Assembly: GCA_022446795.1 (NCBI GenBank)
Contig: JAKVBX010000001.1
Location: 151,357 to 215,356 of the forward strand
Length of the DNA: 64,000 nucleotides
Reading direction: 5' to 3'
Source: Phycisphaerales bacterium
GTDB lineage: Bacteria > Planctomycetota > Phycisphaerae > Phycisphaerales > SM1A02
Below, one piece after another: positions 1-7,924 of this stretch (position 1 is the stretch's first letter; each line of letters starts with the position of its first letter). Made by a program: the position numbers and the translations under genes. The notes beneath the pieces were generated by a model that ran no database searches, had not been told where the DNA came from, and saw nothing but the letters and a program-made list of their open reading frames with translations.

Positions 1-1
1 G

Positions 2-229
2 TGGAATACCAGCTACGCCCCGTCATACCCCTACTACGACTACGGCTGGACCAACTACTACAACTACGCGCTCTATGGCCTGAGCTACTACGGCGCATAT
101 GTTCCGCTCCAACCGAGCGTAGACAACGGCGGCAACCCACCGGGCGTGGTGTCGTCCAACCATGGCTACTGGCCCTGGTCGACCCCCTTCGACTCCTATT
201 ACTGGCAACAGATCTACTGGAACCAGTGA
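2..229 (+). CDS. Tyr/Trp-rich secreted protein, C-terminal part (5' end outside window)
   Basis: The frame starting at base 2 is open to a TGA at 227-229 and gives 75 residues, of which about 16 are Tyr and 6 are Trp, with many Asn, Ser, Pro and Gly. The start and any signal peptide lie outside the window. The composition, and the shared string YYNYA, match the complete Tyr-rich secreted protein that begins 76 bases downstream, so the two look like tandem paralogues. No enzyme motif is visible. A structural, matrix or adhesive role is only inference from composition. The alternative frame starting at base 1 reads through Leu/Arg-rich shadow sequence and was not chosen. Confidence 0.7.
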   Translation, partial: WNTSYAPSYPYYDYGWTNYYNYALYGLSYYGAYVPLQPSVDNGGNPPGVVSSNHGYWPWSTPFDSYYWQQIYWNQ

Positions 230-305
230 GCCCGACGACAATCCCCACCGGAAGATGACAGAACCGGCCCGCAGCATGATGCTGCCGCCATTGAGGAGCA
301 TGAGA

Positions 306-725
306 ATGAACAACGCAATCAATTCAACGCTGGCCCGAGCCCGCTTCGGATCGCTTGGCTGCCTGTGCGTGATCGCCCTGGCCGCCATGATGGTTCAGCC
401 GAGCTCGGCCAATGCCACCGGCTGGAACTACTACACGAGTCCCGCAATCTCGAATCCCTACCTGCCCTACTCGGCGAACTACTACGTCGATCACTACTAC
501 GACTACAGCTACAGCCTGTTCCAGGATGATTTCGTCGAGACATACGATGGCTTGAACCCGGGCAGCTACGGTTCGGCCGTCTACGACGCCACCTATCCTG
601 GCTACTTCAGCAGCCTGTTGAACGGAATGGCGTCGTCCTACACGAACACGTACTCCTATTGGAGCACGTACAACTGGAGCTACGACGTGCTCTACTACAA
701 CTACGCGTGGAGCTACCTGTTCTGA
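306..725 (+). CDS. Small secreted tyrosine-rich protein
   Basis: The product has 139 residues. An N-terminal signal peptide covers about residues 1-37: basic start, hydrophobic LCVIALAAMMV, and an Ala-x-Ala-like cleavage site at SANA. The mature part of about 102 residues contains about 24 Tyr with many Ser, Asn, Asp and Trp, and almost no Lys or Arg. GAGGAG at 293-298 lies 7 bases before this ATG, which decides the start over the longer frame from 162; an ATG at 300 is a close alternative. An intrinsic terminator follows at 755. Family unknown. Tyr-rich exported proteins can be cross-linked or form amyloid or adhesive material, but nothing here proves that. Confidence 0.75.
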   Translation: MNNAINSTLARARFGSLGCLCVIALAAMMVQPSSANATGWNYYTSPAISNPYLPYSANYYVDHYYDYSYSLFQDDFVETYDGLNPGSYGSAVYDATYPGYFSSLLNGMASSYTNTYSYWSTYNWSYDVLYYNYAWSYLF

Positions 726-754
726 TCACCGTATTCACACGGATCACCAGGAAG

Positions 755-786
755 GGCGTGGGAAAATCTCCCACGCCTTTTCTCTT
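755..786 (+). terminator. Intrinsic terminator after the Tyr-rich genes
   Basis: A perfect 9-bp stem GGCGTGGGA/TCCCACGCC with a 5-base loop is followed by TTTTCTCTT. It lies 30 bases after the Tyr-rich gene and just before the convergent phosphoesterase gene. The T run is on the plus strand, so it serves the Tyr-rich transcript. Confidence 0.85.
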
Positions 787-795
787 GCGCCGTGA

Positions 796-2160
796 TCAGT
801 CCCGGCCCGAACGAAGATGCGCCGTCCATGACCAGGGCATCGGATCCGGACCGTCCTGGTCCGTCATGCCATACCGCCCATGAAGCCAGGACCCCGTTCG
901 TGAGAAGGTCAGTTTGAATGGCCCGTTCGCCTGCCTCGATGACCAGGTGCCCGTAATGGTGTCGCCCTTCAGAACACCCGTGATCGTGCCGGCCGGTCCT
1001 CCGAAGGTACCGGTCACTCGATCGCCCTCGATCGACAGGAGCATCGCCCCTCGACTGCTGGACCACTCGGCCGTGGGTGGACGAGCCGTATCGGGCTCCA
1101 GGGCGAAATCCAGGTCGGACAACGGCACACGACGTCGGATGACCTCCCGGCCATGTACATCGCTGATCCCGAGGATCACGACTGGACCCGGCTTCGCTTC
1201 CCAGTCGATCTCGATGGTGCCGAAGTTCGCACCCAGGTATGGGCGGCCGATCCGATTGCGATTGGGTGCCACACCCGTCCAGACCTCCGTGAGTCCGCTG
1301 GAGGTCAGGTCATACAGGGGGTAGAGACCGGGCTCCTCGGCGCGTGACACCTCCGCCCAGTGGGTGTCACCACTGATGAAGACGACACCCTCGGCCCTCG
1401 TGCGACGAATGAGGTCAATCAGGCGCTGGCGTTCATGAGGCATGTTGGCCCAGGCCTCCCAGCCATTGAACACCGGAAGGAACTGGGTACTCATCCCGAA
1501 CACGCGCAGGTCCGCAGGCTCCTGCAGCTGCTGCTCCAACCACTTCCATTGCGCCTCGCCGAGCATGGTTGATTCCGCATCATCGCGCGTGTCATAGGGG
1601 CCGATGAAGCCCTCCTCCATCGCTGGAGTGATCTCACGCTTCTGCAGCGGGGTTCGAAACGTCCGGACATCAAGAAGGATCAACTGCACACGCTGACCGG
1701 GCGGGCCCAGCAGGTACGAGTGGTAGATCCCGGGATGGGTTCGCCGGGACGAGTCCTCGGGCTCTTCGAAGAACGTCATGAAGACATCCTTGGACGCTTC
1801 CTTCTTCGAATATTCCAGGCCCGCATCATTGGCGCCGTAGTCATGGTCATCCCAGGTCGCGGCGATGGCCGAGTTGGCCTTCAGTTCCTCGTACCCGGGC
1901 TTGGCGCCCAGCATCGCGTACTTGTCGGCCAGGACCACCATGTCCTCGGTATCTCCATAGACGTTGTCCCCGAGAAACACGAACACGTCCGGATGCCAAC
2001 GGTTGACGGCCTCCCAGATCGGCTGTGGCGACTCATGGTTGGCGCAGGAGCCGAAGGCAATCCGGCTCACCGGGCGATCCTGGAAGTCCTGGGGACGCGG
2101 TGGACCAGCGAAAACCAGCGACACGGCGAGCGTGGTCAATACGGTCGTCATCATGCTCAT
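796..2160 (-). CDS. PhoD-like alkaline phosphatase/phosphodiesterase
   Basis: The 454-residue product has a short signal peptide (about residues 1-19) and a PhoD-type metallophosphoesterase domain. Metal-binding motifs are visible: FGSCAN near 36-41, GDNVYGD at 64-70, WDDHDYGAND at 103-112 and SGDTHW near 264. PhoD-family enzymes hydrolyse phosphomono- or diesters outside the cytoplasmic membrane, often under phosphate limitation. The last 100 residues or so form a beta-rich, Gly/Thr-rich extension not needed for catalysis, possibly a surface or carbohydrate-associated module. The start is the ATG at 2160; an in-frame ATG at 2154 is almost equivalent. The gene stands alone, convergent with the Tyr-rich genes. 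Confidence 0.85.
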   Translation of the reverse strand: MSMMTTVLTTLAVSLVFAGPPRPQDFQDRPVSRIAFGSCANHESPQPIWEAVNRWHPDVFVFLGDNVYGDTEDMVVLADKYAMLGAKPGYEELKANSAIAATWDDHDYGANDAGLEYSKKEASKDVFMTFFEEPEDSSRRTHPGIYHSYLLGPPGQRVQLILLDVRTFRTPLQKREITPAMEEGFIGPYDTRDDAESTMLGEAQWKWLEQQLQEPADLRVFGMSTQFLPVFNGWEAWANMPHERQRLIDLIRRTRAEGVVFISGDTHWAEVSRAEEPGLYPLYDLTSSGLTEVWTGVAPNRNRIGRPYLGANFGTIEIDWEAKPGPVVILGISDVHGREVIRRRVPLSDLDFALEPDTARPPTAEWSSSRGAMLLSIEGDRVTGTFGGPAGTITGVLKGDTITGTWSSRQANGPFKLTFSRTGSWLHGRYGMTDQDGPDPMPWSWTAHLRSGRD

Positions 2161-2314
2161 GACCCCATCCTAGCTGGCTGGAACCGCCTTCACGGCCTCG
2201 CAGGGGCCGCCATGGCCGGCCAACCGGCCTCGGCCGTTGACCAGATGTGGAGAACTTCAGGCGGTCTGGTGACCCGATATCCTGACTCCGCTTGGCCCGG
2301 CCCGATTCCGGGCT

Positions 2315-2458
2315 ATGTTGAAGAGTAGTGAGGAAGGGGTTGCTGCTCCGGAAGTGCAGCAGCCCGGAAGGGAAATGAGAATGCGATTCGAGCGTTGGGC
2401 GCGCCGCGCCGTAGTAGCCATGACGGCCATTATCGTCGTCGTGATCGTCAATCTCTGA
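2315..2458 (+). CDS. Candidate 47-residue single-pass membrane protein
   Basis: An ATG at 2315 opens a 47-codon frame ending in TGA at 2456-2458. The first 30 or so residues are hydrophilic and end in a basic RWARR stretch. The last 16 or so (AVVAMTAIIVVVIVNL) are hydrophobic enough to span a membrane, giving a C-tail-anchored topology with positive-inside charge. Shorter starts at 2375 or 2381 are possible; GGAAGGGA at 2366-2373 is a good ribosome site for the 2381 ATG, giving 25 residues. Nothing else codes in the 417 bases between the neighbours. No family recognised. It could be a real small membrane protein or a chance frame. Confidence 0.35.
   Translation: MLKSSEEGVAAPEVQQPGREMRMRFERWARRAVVAMTAIIVVVIVNL
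2337..2365 (+). promoter_or_regulatory. Hairpin before the small-ORF ribosome site
   Basis: GGGTTGCTGC (2337-2346) pairs with GCAGCAGCCC (2356-2365), ten base pairs including one G-T, around a 9-base loop. It ends directly before the purine-rich GGAAGGGA preceding the ATGs at 2375 and 2381. It could shape translation of the small frame. No T run follows, so it is not a terminator. Confidence 0.4.
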
Positions 2459-2577
2459 AGTCCGTCACGACCTGTCCAGGTCAAACAGGCGGCAGGAGCC
2501 GGACGTCATCGGCGTCCACGACACCATCGTGGACACGGATGATCTCCTCGATCTACACAAACCAGTGAGCCATGCCC

Positions 2578-3027
2578 CTAGAGCGGGCGGCCGTGCCAGT
2601 CCGAACTCTTCAGTTCGACGACATGGCCATCCGGGTCATCGAAGTACAGGCTCCAACCACCCGTCGGCCAGTCCACCTCGCCGGTGATCGCCACCTCCCG
2701 CTCGGCCAACCGACGCCGCCAGGTCTCCCGACTCTCCTCGGAAACCCCGAACGCCAGGTGAAGCGGACCACGGCCATCGTGCGGGGGAACACGACCACCA
2801 CGAAACTCGATCGGCTTGACGGCGCCGCCTCGCTGACAGATCAAGAGCACCTGCCCCGGACCGACGTCCATGGCATTGAGCCGCCGTCCAATCTCCGCAT
2901 CGGATGGCTTCAGGCCCAGTGTCTCCCGGTAGAACGACATCGACCGTTCCATGTCATCAACGTAGATCGCCGACTCGATGATCCCGAGTACCCGTGGCGA
3001 AGATTCCATCCCTGCATGATCCGACAC
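2578..3027 (-). CDS. VOC-family protein (glyoxalase/bleomycin-resistance fold)
   Basis: The product has about 149 residues with the paired beta-alpha-beta-beta-beta repeats of the vicinal oxygen chelate superfamily: IIESAIYVDDMERSMSFYRETLGL at the N-terminus and YFDDPDGHVVELKS near the C-terminus. Candidate metal ligands are a His in PLHLAF and the Glu in VVELKS. Family members include glyoxalase I, dioxygenases and antibiotic-binding proteins, and the substrate here cannot be read. A GTG at 3027 was chosen because AGGGGG lies 5 bases upstream. An ATG at 3009 is the alternative. The gene starts 10 bases after the SYLF lipoprotein gene and is probably co-transcribed with it. Confidence 0.8.
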   Translation of the reverse strand: MSDHAGMESSPRVLGIIESAIYVDDMERSMSFYRETLGLKPSDAEIGRRLNAMDVGPGQVLLICQRGGAVKPIEFRGGRVPPHDGRGPLHLAFGVSEESRETWRRRLAEREVAITGEVDWPTGGWSLYFDDPDGHVVELKSSDWHGRPL

Positions 3028-3037
3028 CCCAACCCCC

Positions 3038-3598
3038 TTAGTTCCCGGGCTCGTACTCGAACTGCTGGGCACCGACAGCTGCCGTTACGGCCAGGCCCCG
3101 CGTGTCCATCGTGAAGATCATCACGCCGCTGGCGTAGTTCAGCGCATTCGTGCCACCCTGCTTGGGCCCGGCGAACGAAGCGTCAGCTGAAGCGGCGAAC
3201 TCGTTGCTGGCAAACCGGTCGAACGCCCAGCGGTTCTCGAAGAACACGATCTCCGACCAGGACATGCCGCCCAGTTGGGCCCCGATGGACCCCTGGGTCA
3301 CGTCGGCGTAGCCAACCATCTTCCCACCCTGGTAGACGATCCCTCGACCATAGGCCCCGGCGATACCGGCTCCACCCTTCGTGATCTTCGGGAAGACCGC
3401 GTAGGCGTAGGCGTTGTCGAAGAACGAGACGGTGCGACTGTCGCTCTCACGGAAGTTCGACACGGCAGCCTCTGCATCGGCCACCAGGGCACCACGTGCT
3501 TCCGGTGTATCCGGCGTCACGGCGCAACCGGTACCCAGCGTACCCGTCACCAGGAGGGCCAGGATCACCAGGCTCGAAACGAGGATTCCACGTGCCAT
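3038..3598 (-). CDS. SYLF/Ysc84-domain lipoprotein
   Basis: The 186-residue product has an N-terminal signal sequence ending in TGC, probably a lipobox. The rest matches the SYLF (Ysc84 actin-binding/lipid-binding) family: a helical start, then FDNAYAYAVFPKITKGGAGIAG, GRGIVYQGGKMVGYADVTQG and IGAQLGGMSWSEIVFF, followed by a Gly/Ala-rich stretch ending in TMDTRGLAVTAAVG. Bacterial SYLF proteins bind lipids or surfaces and are usually exported; the function is poorly defined. It is the first gene of a likely two-gene unit with the VOC gene downstream. Confidence 0.85.
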   Translation of the reverse strand: MARGILVSSLVILALLVTGTLGTGCAVTPDTPEARGALVADAEAAVSNFRESDSRTVSFFDNAYAYAVFPKITKGGAGIAGAYGRGIVYQGGKMVGYADVTQGSIGAQLGGMSWSEIVFFENRWAFDRFASNEFAASADASFAGPKQGGTNALNYASGVMIFTMDTRGLAVTAAVGAQQFEYEPGN

Positions 3599-3702
3599 AG
3601 TTCATTTCCTTGCATGAATTGGATATCCGATCACCACCCCACCCGTCGCGGGGTAGCGCGAGCATATCGCAAGGCAACGATCATCAGCAAGCGGAGATGC
3701 GC

Positions 3703-4986
3703 CTACCGCGGTCGTTGCCGAGCCATCATGAGATCCGAATGCCAGCGACGCAGTTGAGCGTCCTCGGCCGCATCGGCCGCCGCACCATGAAGCAGGATGG
3801 CCACGGCACCGGTCCGCCGGCCGGTCACGTAGCGTTCCAGGGGCACAAAGGGGTTCCGAGCGTTGTCCAGGGTGTTCTCCAGCACCCACGAACCACCAAT
3901 CCGGGTGCCCGCCGGCAGCCGAACAGGCGCCTCCAGCAGGTACGCCTGACGCCAATGTGGGTCATAGTCCGGGATGTCCAGCAGCACGCGTGATGCACCA
4001 TCGGGCCAGGTGGCGTTCAGGTTCATCGACGTGATCACGCCCGTCGCCCTCGGTGTGAAGCCGATGATGTCGACGTCCACCGGCAACGTGTACGTATCGT
4101 GCACACGTTGCGTCTCCTCCGCATCCACGGACACCTGGCGAACCATGCTCACCATCGTGCGGACCGGACGACTGGCTGGATCGTCCGTGAACCAGAGATC
4201 GAGAGATTCCCGGAGGTGCTGCTCGCGACCGGTCGGCCGATAGTGAACCTCCATGACGGCCTCTGACCATGGTTCAACCTCCCAGTGAAATCCCGGGGGC
4301 AGTGCCAGTGATCGCATGCCCACCCCGACCCCACCCATGACGCCGGTGGGCCGGTCGCGGACATCACCGGTCATGTAGTGCCCCGGGCCCACCTCGCGAT
4401 CATCCGTGTACCGTGCCGTTCCCGTCGCATCCGCCAGGAAGGTCACGGCATGAACGGCCTGGGGCGCCTCGCTCGCATAGGCCAGCGCCGTCACCTTCAG
4501 CGCCTCCGCGTTGTTCATGGGCAGAACGAATGTCCGCTTATCGCGTTGTCGCCGCCCCCAGTTCTCGCCACCCTCGGCCGGCATGATCCACGGCTCAGGC
4601 ATGGCCAGTCTCAGGTCCGGTGCTGCACCGGCGGTCGCCTTCACGGTCGCCGGTTCAGCGCCGGCTGTTCCAATCGGTTTTCCGGCACGCACCCAATCGG
4701 TGATGGCCTTGATGTCGTCCTCGGGCAGACCACGATGATCACGAATGGGAAGACCGGCGCTACCGGGCAGCCAGGGCGGCATGAGCCGTTCACGAACTAC
4801 GGCCTCGATGAAGTTCGCTCGCCCCGCCACGTCTTCATATCGCTGCAGGGTGAACGGTGCCGGACCATCATCACGATGACACGACCCGCAGTGGGTGGCC
4901 ACGATGGCCGCGATCTCACCATGCCACGTCGGCCCCGCCGCTTCCTCGGGCGTACCAACCGCCAGGAACACGACCAGGACGATCAA
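3703..4986 (-). CDS. Cytochrome c / copper-monooxygenase-like secreted protein
   Basis: The 427-residue product starts with a short hydrophobic signal, then a c-type heme site CGSCH at 33-37 with a candidate axial Met in the MPPW motif at 70-73. The remaining 300 residues are beta-rich with scattered His (GHYM, FHWEVEP, MEVHYRP) and resemble the ascorbate-dependent type II copper monooxygenase fold linked to such cytochrome domains in planctomycetes. The start is a TTG at 4986 overlapping the stop of the upstream redoxin gene by 4 bases, implying coupled translation. It is probably a periplasmic electron-transfer/oxidation partner of that redoxin. The copper-site assignment is inference from architecture. 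Confidence 0.7.
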   Translation of the reverse strand: MIVLVVFLAVGTPEEAAGPTWHGEIAAIVATHCGSCHRDDGPAPFTLQRYEDVAGRANFIEAVVRERLMPPWLPGSAGLPIRDHRGLPEDDIKAITDWVRAGKPIGTAGAEPATVKATAGAAPDLRLAMPEPWIMPAEGGENWGRRQRDKRTFVLPMNNAEALKVTALAYASEAPQAVHAVTFLADATGTARYTDDREVGPGHYMTGDVRDRPTGVMGGVGVGMRSLALPPGFHWEVEPWSEAVMEVHYRPTGREQHLRESLDLWFTDDPASRPVRTMVSMVRQVSVDAEETQRVHDTYTLPVDVDIIGFTPRATGVITSMNLNATWPDGASRVLLDIPDYDPHWRQAYLLEAPVRLPAGTRIGGSWVLENTLDNARNPFVPLERYVTGRRTGAVAILLHGAAADAAEDAQLRRWHSDLMMARQRPR

Positions 4987-5555
4987 CGACGCCGCTCGAT
5001 GTAGCAGCCGATGGGCTTGCGATACGCCAGTTCCACTTCACCACCGTCAAAGGACACATCGATGGCATCACGCAGCCAGAACTGGGTGGCATGATTGCGT
5101 CGATTGCCCAGAGAGGCGTACAGATCGTTGATCTGGCCCTGGTACCGCTTCTTCCATTTTCCGTTCTCGTCGAAGACCAGCACGACGGCCTCGGGTGTCA
5201 CGGTGGCATCCAGGGCATCGACGAGATCGTGGTCAGGGTCCAGGATGATGGGCATGCTCAACTTGTACGCCTTGGCATGCTGCTTCGCCACATCAGCCGT
5301 CACGTCCGGCCGGGCGTGCACGAGGCAGAAGCGGCCACCGCGATCCGCCGTGTGTTCATAGAGCCGCTCGTACTCGGGTGCCAGGGCATTGGAGATCGGG
5401 CAATCGGGGCTGCCGAAGATCAGCACCACGACGTCGCCGGGCTGACCACTCAGCACCGCCATCGAACTGGATTCACCGGTTGCCGAGACACGACCCGTGG
5501 ACGTGCAGCCTGCACCCAGGAGCACCAACGACAGCAGAAGCATGATCTTGGACAT
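4983..5555 (-). CDS. Redoxin (thioredoxin-fold) lipoprotein
   Basis: The product has 190 residues. The start is the ATG at 5555 with GGAGG about 7 bases upstream; the longer frame to 5633 has no comparable site. A lipoprotein signal ends in LLGAGC (Cys17). The thioredoxin fold follows with an active-site region GSPDCPIS, a single catalytic Cys (about 52) and Ser in place of the resolving Cys, as in AhpC/redoxin-type proteins. It ends with the basic sequence YIERRR. The stop overlaps the TTG start of the cytochrome c gene. In related planctomycetes, redoxin, cytochrome and monooxygenase-like domains can occur in one chain, so here they appear as two coupled genes. Confidence 0.75.
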   Translation of the reverse strand: MSKIMLLLSLVLLGAGCTSTGRVSATGESSSMAVLSGQPGDVVVLIFGSPDCPISNALAPEYERLYEHTADRGGRFCLVHARPDVTADVAKQHAKAYKLSMPIILDPDHDLVDALDATVTPEAVVLVFDENGKWKKRYQGQINDLYASLGNRRNHATQFWLRDAIDVSFDGGEVELAYRKPIGCYIERRR

Positions 5556-5654
5556 GACGAAATCCTCCAGGCCACAGGGTACACCCGCTTTGAACCGGGA
5601 TGCCAGATCCTGGAAAATCATGTTCGACGGCACCCGGGCCGAAGGCAGGCGTGA

Positions 5655-6683
5655 TCAGGGAGGGCCGCCGTTGCAGAATTGGTTCGCGAGGTCCTGGCAG
5701 GCAGGCGTCCAGTTCATGCAACACGACGGTTCGATCATCTCAACACAATTGCACACTGGTGGCGGGATCATGTTCTGGGCACATCCATTGCATCCACCGG
5801 GAGGGCCACCGCCACCACCGGCGAAGTTACTGGTATCCGGCACGGCCGCGAAGCAACCGGCAATCCAAGGGAATCCGCCCTGGTCCAGGTCGAATGAAAT
5901 GGCGTGATAGTGGTACCCGCGGATCGGGTCCTCGTGACCATTGCAGTCATCCAGCGCCATCTCACCGGAGACGTCCTTGGCGAACACGCCGGGCGACTCG
6001 TATGGCCCGTAGATCGGAATGCCGTCAAAGAGGTAGCCCATCAGGACCGAGTGGCCACCGCTGTCGGCCGGATAGGCCCAGGGTGACGCCTGGTGATAGT
6101 GATATCGCCCGTCCGGAGAGGGATGGCCGTTGAAGTCATCCATGCAGATCGTGCTGGGCGCATCAACGCCACCGCCGTCATATGGGTTGTAGATCGCGAC
6201 ACCATTGAGCGAAACGCCGACGGGACCGAGCGTGTCGAACAGCACCGTCCCGGGGTTGTTCGTCCGAACGGGATTCAATGGAATCTGCCAGACGTCCCCC
6301 TGGGCGGTCGGGGTATTGGGATTGAAGCAGCCGGTCGAACCGTCAAACGGTCCCATCGGATGATTGGCCAGGCCGGTTCCGGCCACCAGCGCGATGCCCT
6401 GGTCGTAGTCCAACAGCACCGTCATGTTGCCGAAGAACGGCTGACACGACTGACCGAACTCCTGCAGAACCTGGAGGAGTTCATTCACGCCACAGACCCC
6501 GTCACCATCAGTGTCATGGGCATCGGTGCCCCACGCGCCGACGATATCCAGTACATCATTGACGTCGACCTGGCCGTCAGTCGTGATATCCGAATCGCAG
6601 CCCAGTCGGGTCAGGCTGTCACCCATGGTGACACCAGCCATGGCCATGACCGCGGCACCGGTCAACGCTGTCATCAAGTGCAT
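5655..6683 (-). CDS. Secreted YHYH-domain protein with dockerin-like EF-hand module
   Basis: The 342-residue product has a signal peptide (about 1-21), then a dockerin-like Ca-binding stretch at 28-77 with two acidic loops (DITTDGQVDVNDVLDIVGAWG and DTDGDGVCGVNELL), a hallmark of Phycisphaerae exported proteins. The main domain carries YHYH at 194-197 and again at 257-260 with conserved DGIPIYGP between them, defining the YHYH family of unknown function. The C-terminal 60 residues are Cys-rich (GGCNGC, CNC, CC) and probably disulphide bonded. The start is the ATG at 6683 with AAGGGAG about 9 bases upstream. Any activity is unknown. Confidence 0.85.
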   Translation of the reverse strand: MHLMTALTGAAVMAMAGVTMGDSLTRLGCDSDITTDGQVDVNDVLDIVGAWGTDAHDTDGDGVCGVNELLQVLQEFGQSCQPFFGNMTVLLDYDQGIALVAGTGLANHPMGPFDGSTGCFNPNTPTAQGDVWQIPLNPVRTNNPGTVLFDTLGPVGVSLNGVAIYNPYDGGGVDAPSTICMDDFNGHPSPDGRYHYHQASPWAYPADSGGHSVLMGYLFDGIPIYGPYESPGVFAKDVSGEMALDDCNGHEDPIRGYHYHAISFDLDQGGFPWIAGCFAAVPDTSNFAGGGGGPPGGCNGCAQNMIPPPVCNCVEMIEPSCCMNWTPACQDLANQFCNGGPP

Positions 6684-6880
6684 GTTGAAGATCTCCCTTG
6701 ATCTAGATCCGAGCGTCAACCCGGGAACCCAGGCCCGCCAGGACGCCGCGTTGTACGGTTTTCGGGAAGGGCCATCCCTGCCAACAGTGAGAATATCCTC
6801 AGAACGACCAATCGCCACCTGTCGATGTCGAAAATGGCCCTTGCAAACCAGCTTTCAGGTCCAGACGGTAGCCTGCTGAC

Positions 6881-7924
6881 ATGATCACTTCCCTGCTCAC
6901 ACTGCTGCTGGGTTCATTTCTCGTCTTTCCCGGGAAGACGACCGACACCGCGGCCAGGGCCCTGGTGGAATCCCTGTCACCGACCCAACGGACGGAACTG
7001 GTGTTTCCCTTCGAAAGCCGAGAACGAATTCACTGGATGTACCTCCCCGGTGATCGCAGTGGACTTCCGTTGCGTGACATGACACCGGCACAGAAGGAAG
7101 GCGTACACGATGTCCTGTCGACGGTTCTGTCCGAGCAGGGCATGCTCGACCTGCAGGGCATCTATGCCATGGAGGTCGCCCTTCGAGACGCGTCCCGCAG
7201 GAACGGCCGCGAGGATCCCAGCCGAGATCCCGACCAGTACGAATTCGCGGTATTCGGCACGCCCGGTTCAGGCCCCTGGTCCTGGCATTACGAAGGGCAT
7301 CACCTGTCATTGAACTTCACGCACGTTGATGGCGACACCGCCGTAACCCCGCTGTTCATCGGTGTCGCGCCGTTCGAGATTCCGTCTGGCCCCCACCAGG
7401 GCATGAAGGTGCTGGGCGAAGAATCAGAGGCGGGATTTGCACTGCTTCGTGCCCTGGACGATGAGCAACGAGCCAGGGCAATCATTGCCAATCGGCCACC
7501 GGGCGACGTCCACACGCGGCCGGGGCAGCCCCATCGCCTCGCCAGTCCGAAGGGCCTGCCGCTGTCCGAGGCCTCACCTGCCCAGCAGGAACTGGCCATG
7601 GCGATCTTCCGTGAGTACGTCGACATCCTGCATGGCCCCATGGCCAGTGCGGAGATGGAACGTGTCCAGGCGGCTGGCCCGGGCAACATCCATTTCGCCT
7701 GGATGGGCAGTACGGAGGTGGACAAGCCACATTACTTCCGGCTGCATGGGCCGACGTTCATCCTGGAATACGACTGCGTCGGCGGTGATCCGAACCATGT
7801 TCACGTGGTGTGGCATGACCCCGATCGCAACTTTGGGGCCGACCTGCTCCAGCGTCATCACGAGCAACATCACCAGACGAAGGGTGCTGAGCAGCACAAT
7901 CCAGGAACAGACACGTCTCGCTAA
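6881..7924 (+). CDS. DUF3500 family secreted protein
   Basis: The 347-residue product has an N-terminal signal (about 1-18) and the typical DUF3500 features: the RTELVFPFESRERIHWMY region near 37-54, LPLRDMT with Thr/Pro-rich turns, GPWSWHYEGHHLSLNF in the middle, and a His-rich C-terminal part with WDP-type YDCVGGDPNHVHVVWHDP and NFGADLL. The family is of unknown function; the clustered His and Asp suggest metal binding. It diverges from the YHYH gene across 197 bases. Its stop overlaps the convergent upp stop by 4 bases (CTAA shared by both strands). Confidence 0.85.
   Translation: MITSLLTLLLGSFLVFPGKTTDTAARALVESLSPTQRTELVFPFESRERIHWMYLPGDRSGLPLRDMTPAQKEGVHDVLSTVLSEQGMLDLQGIYAMEVALRDASRRNGREDPSRDPDQYEFAVFGTPGSGPWSWHYEGHHLSLNFTHVDGDTAVTPLFIGVAPFEIPSGPHQGMKVLGEESEAGFALLRALDDEQRARAIIANRPPGDVHTRPGQPHRLASPKGLPLSEASPAQQELAMAIFREYVDILHGPMASAEMERVQAAGPGNIHFAWMGSTEVDKPHYFRLHGPTFILEYDCVGGDPNHVHVVWHDPDRNFGADLLQRHHEQHHQTKGAEQHNPGTDTSR

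Noticed and set aside
162-305. Longer N-terminus for the Tyr-rich protein (start at 162)
   Set aside because: It overlaps the previous Tyr-rich gene and would bury the signal peptide; GAGGAG directly before 306 supports the shorter form.
2257-2484. Minus-strand frame of 75 codons
   Set aside because: It has no ribosome site, lies opposite the better small plus-strand frame and shows no protein-like pattern.
3599-3702. Terminator between the cytochrome c-like gene and the SYLF gene
   Set aside because: Only a short ACCCC/GGGGT stem without a T run is present.
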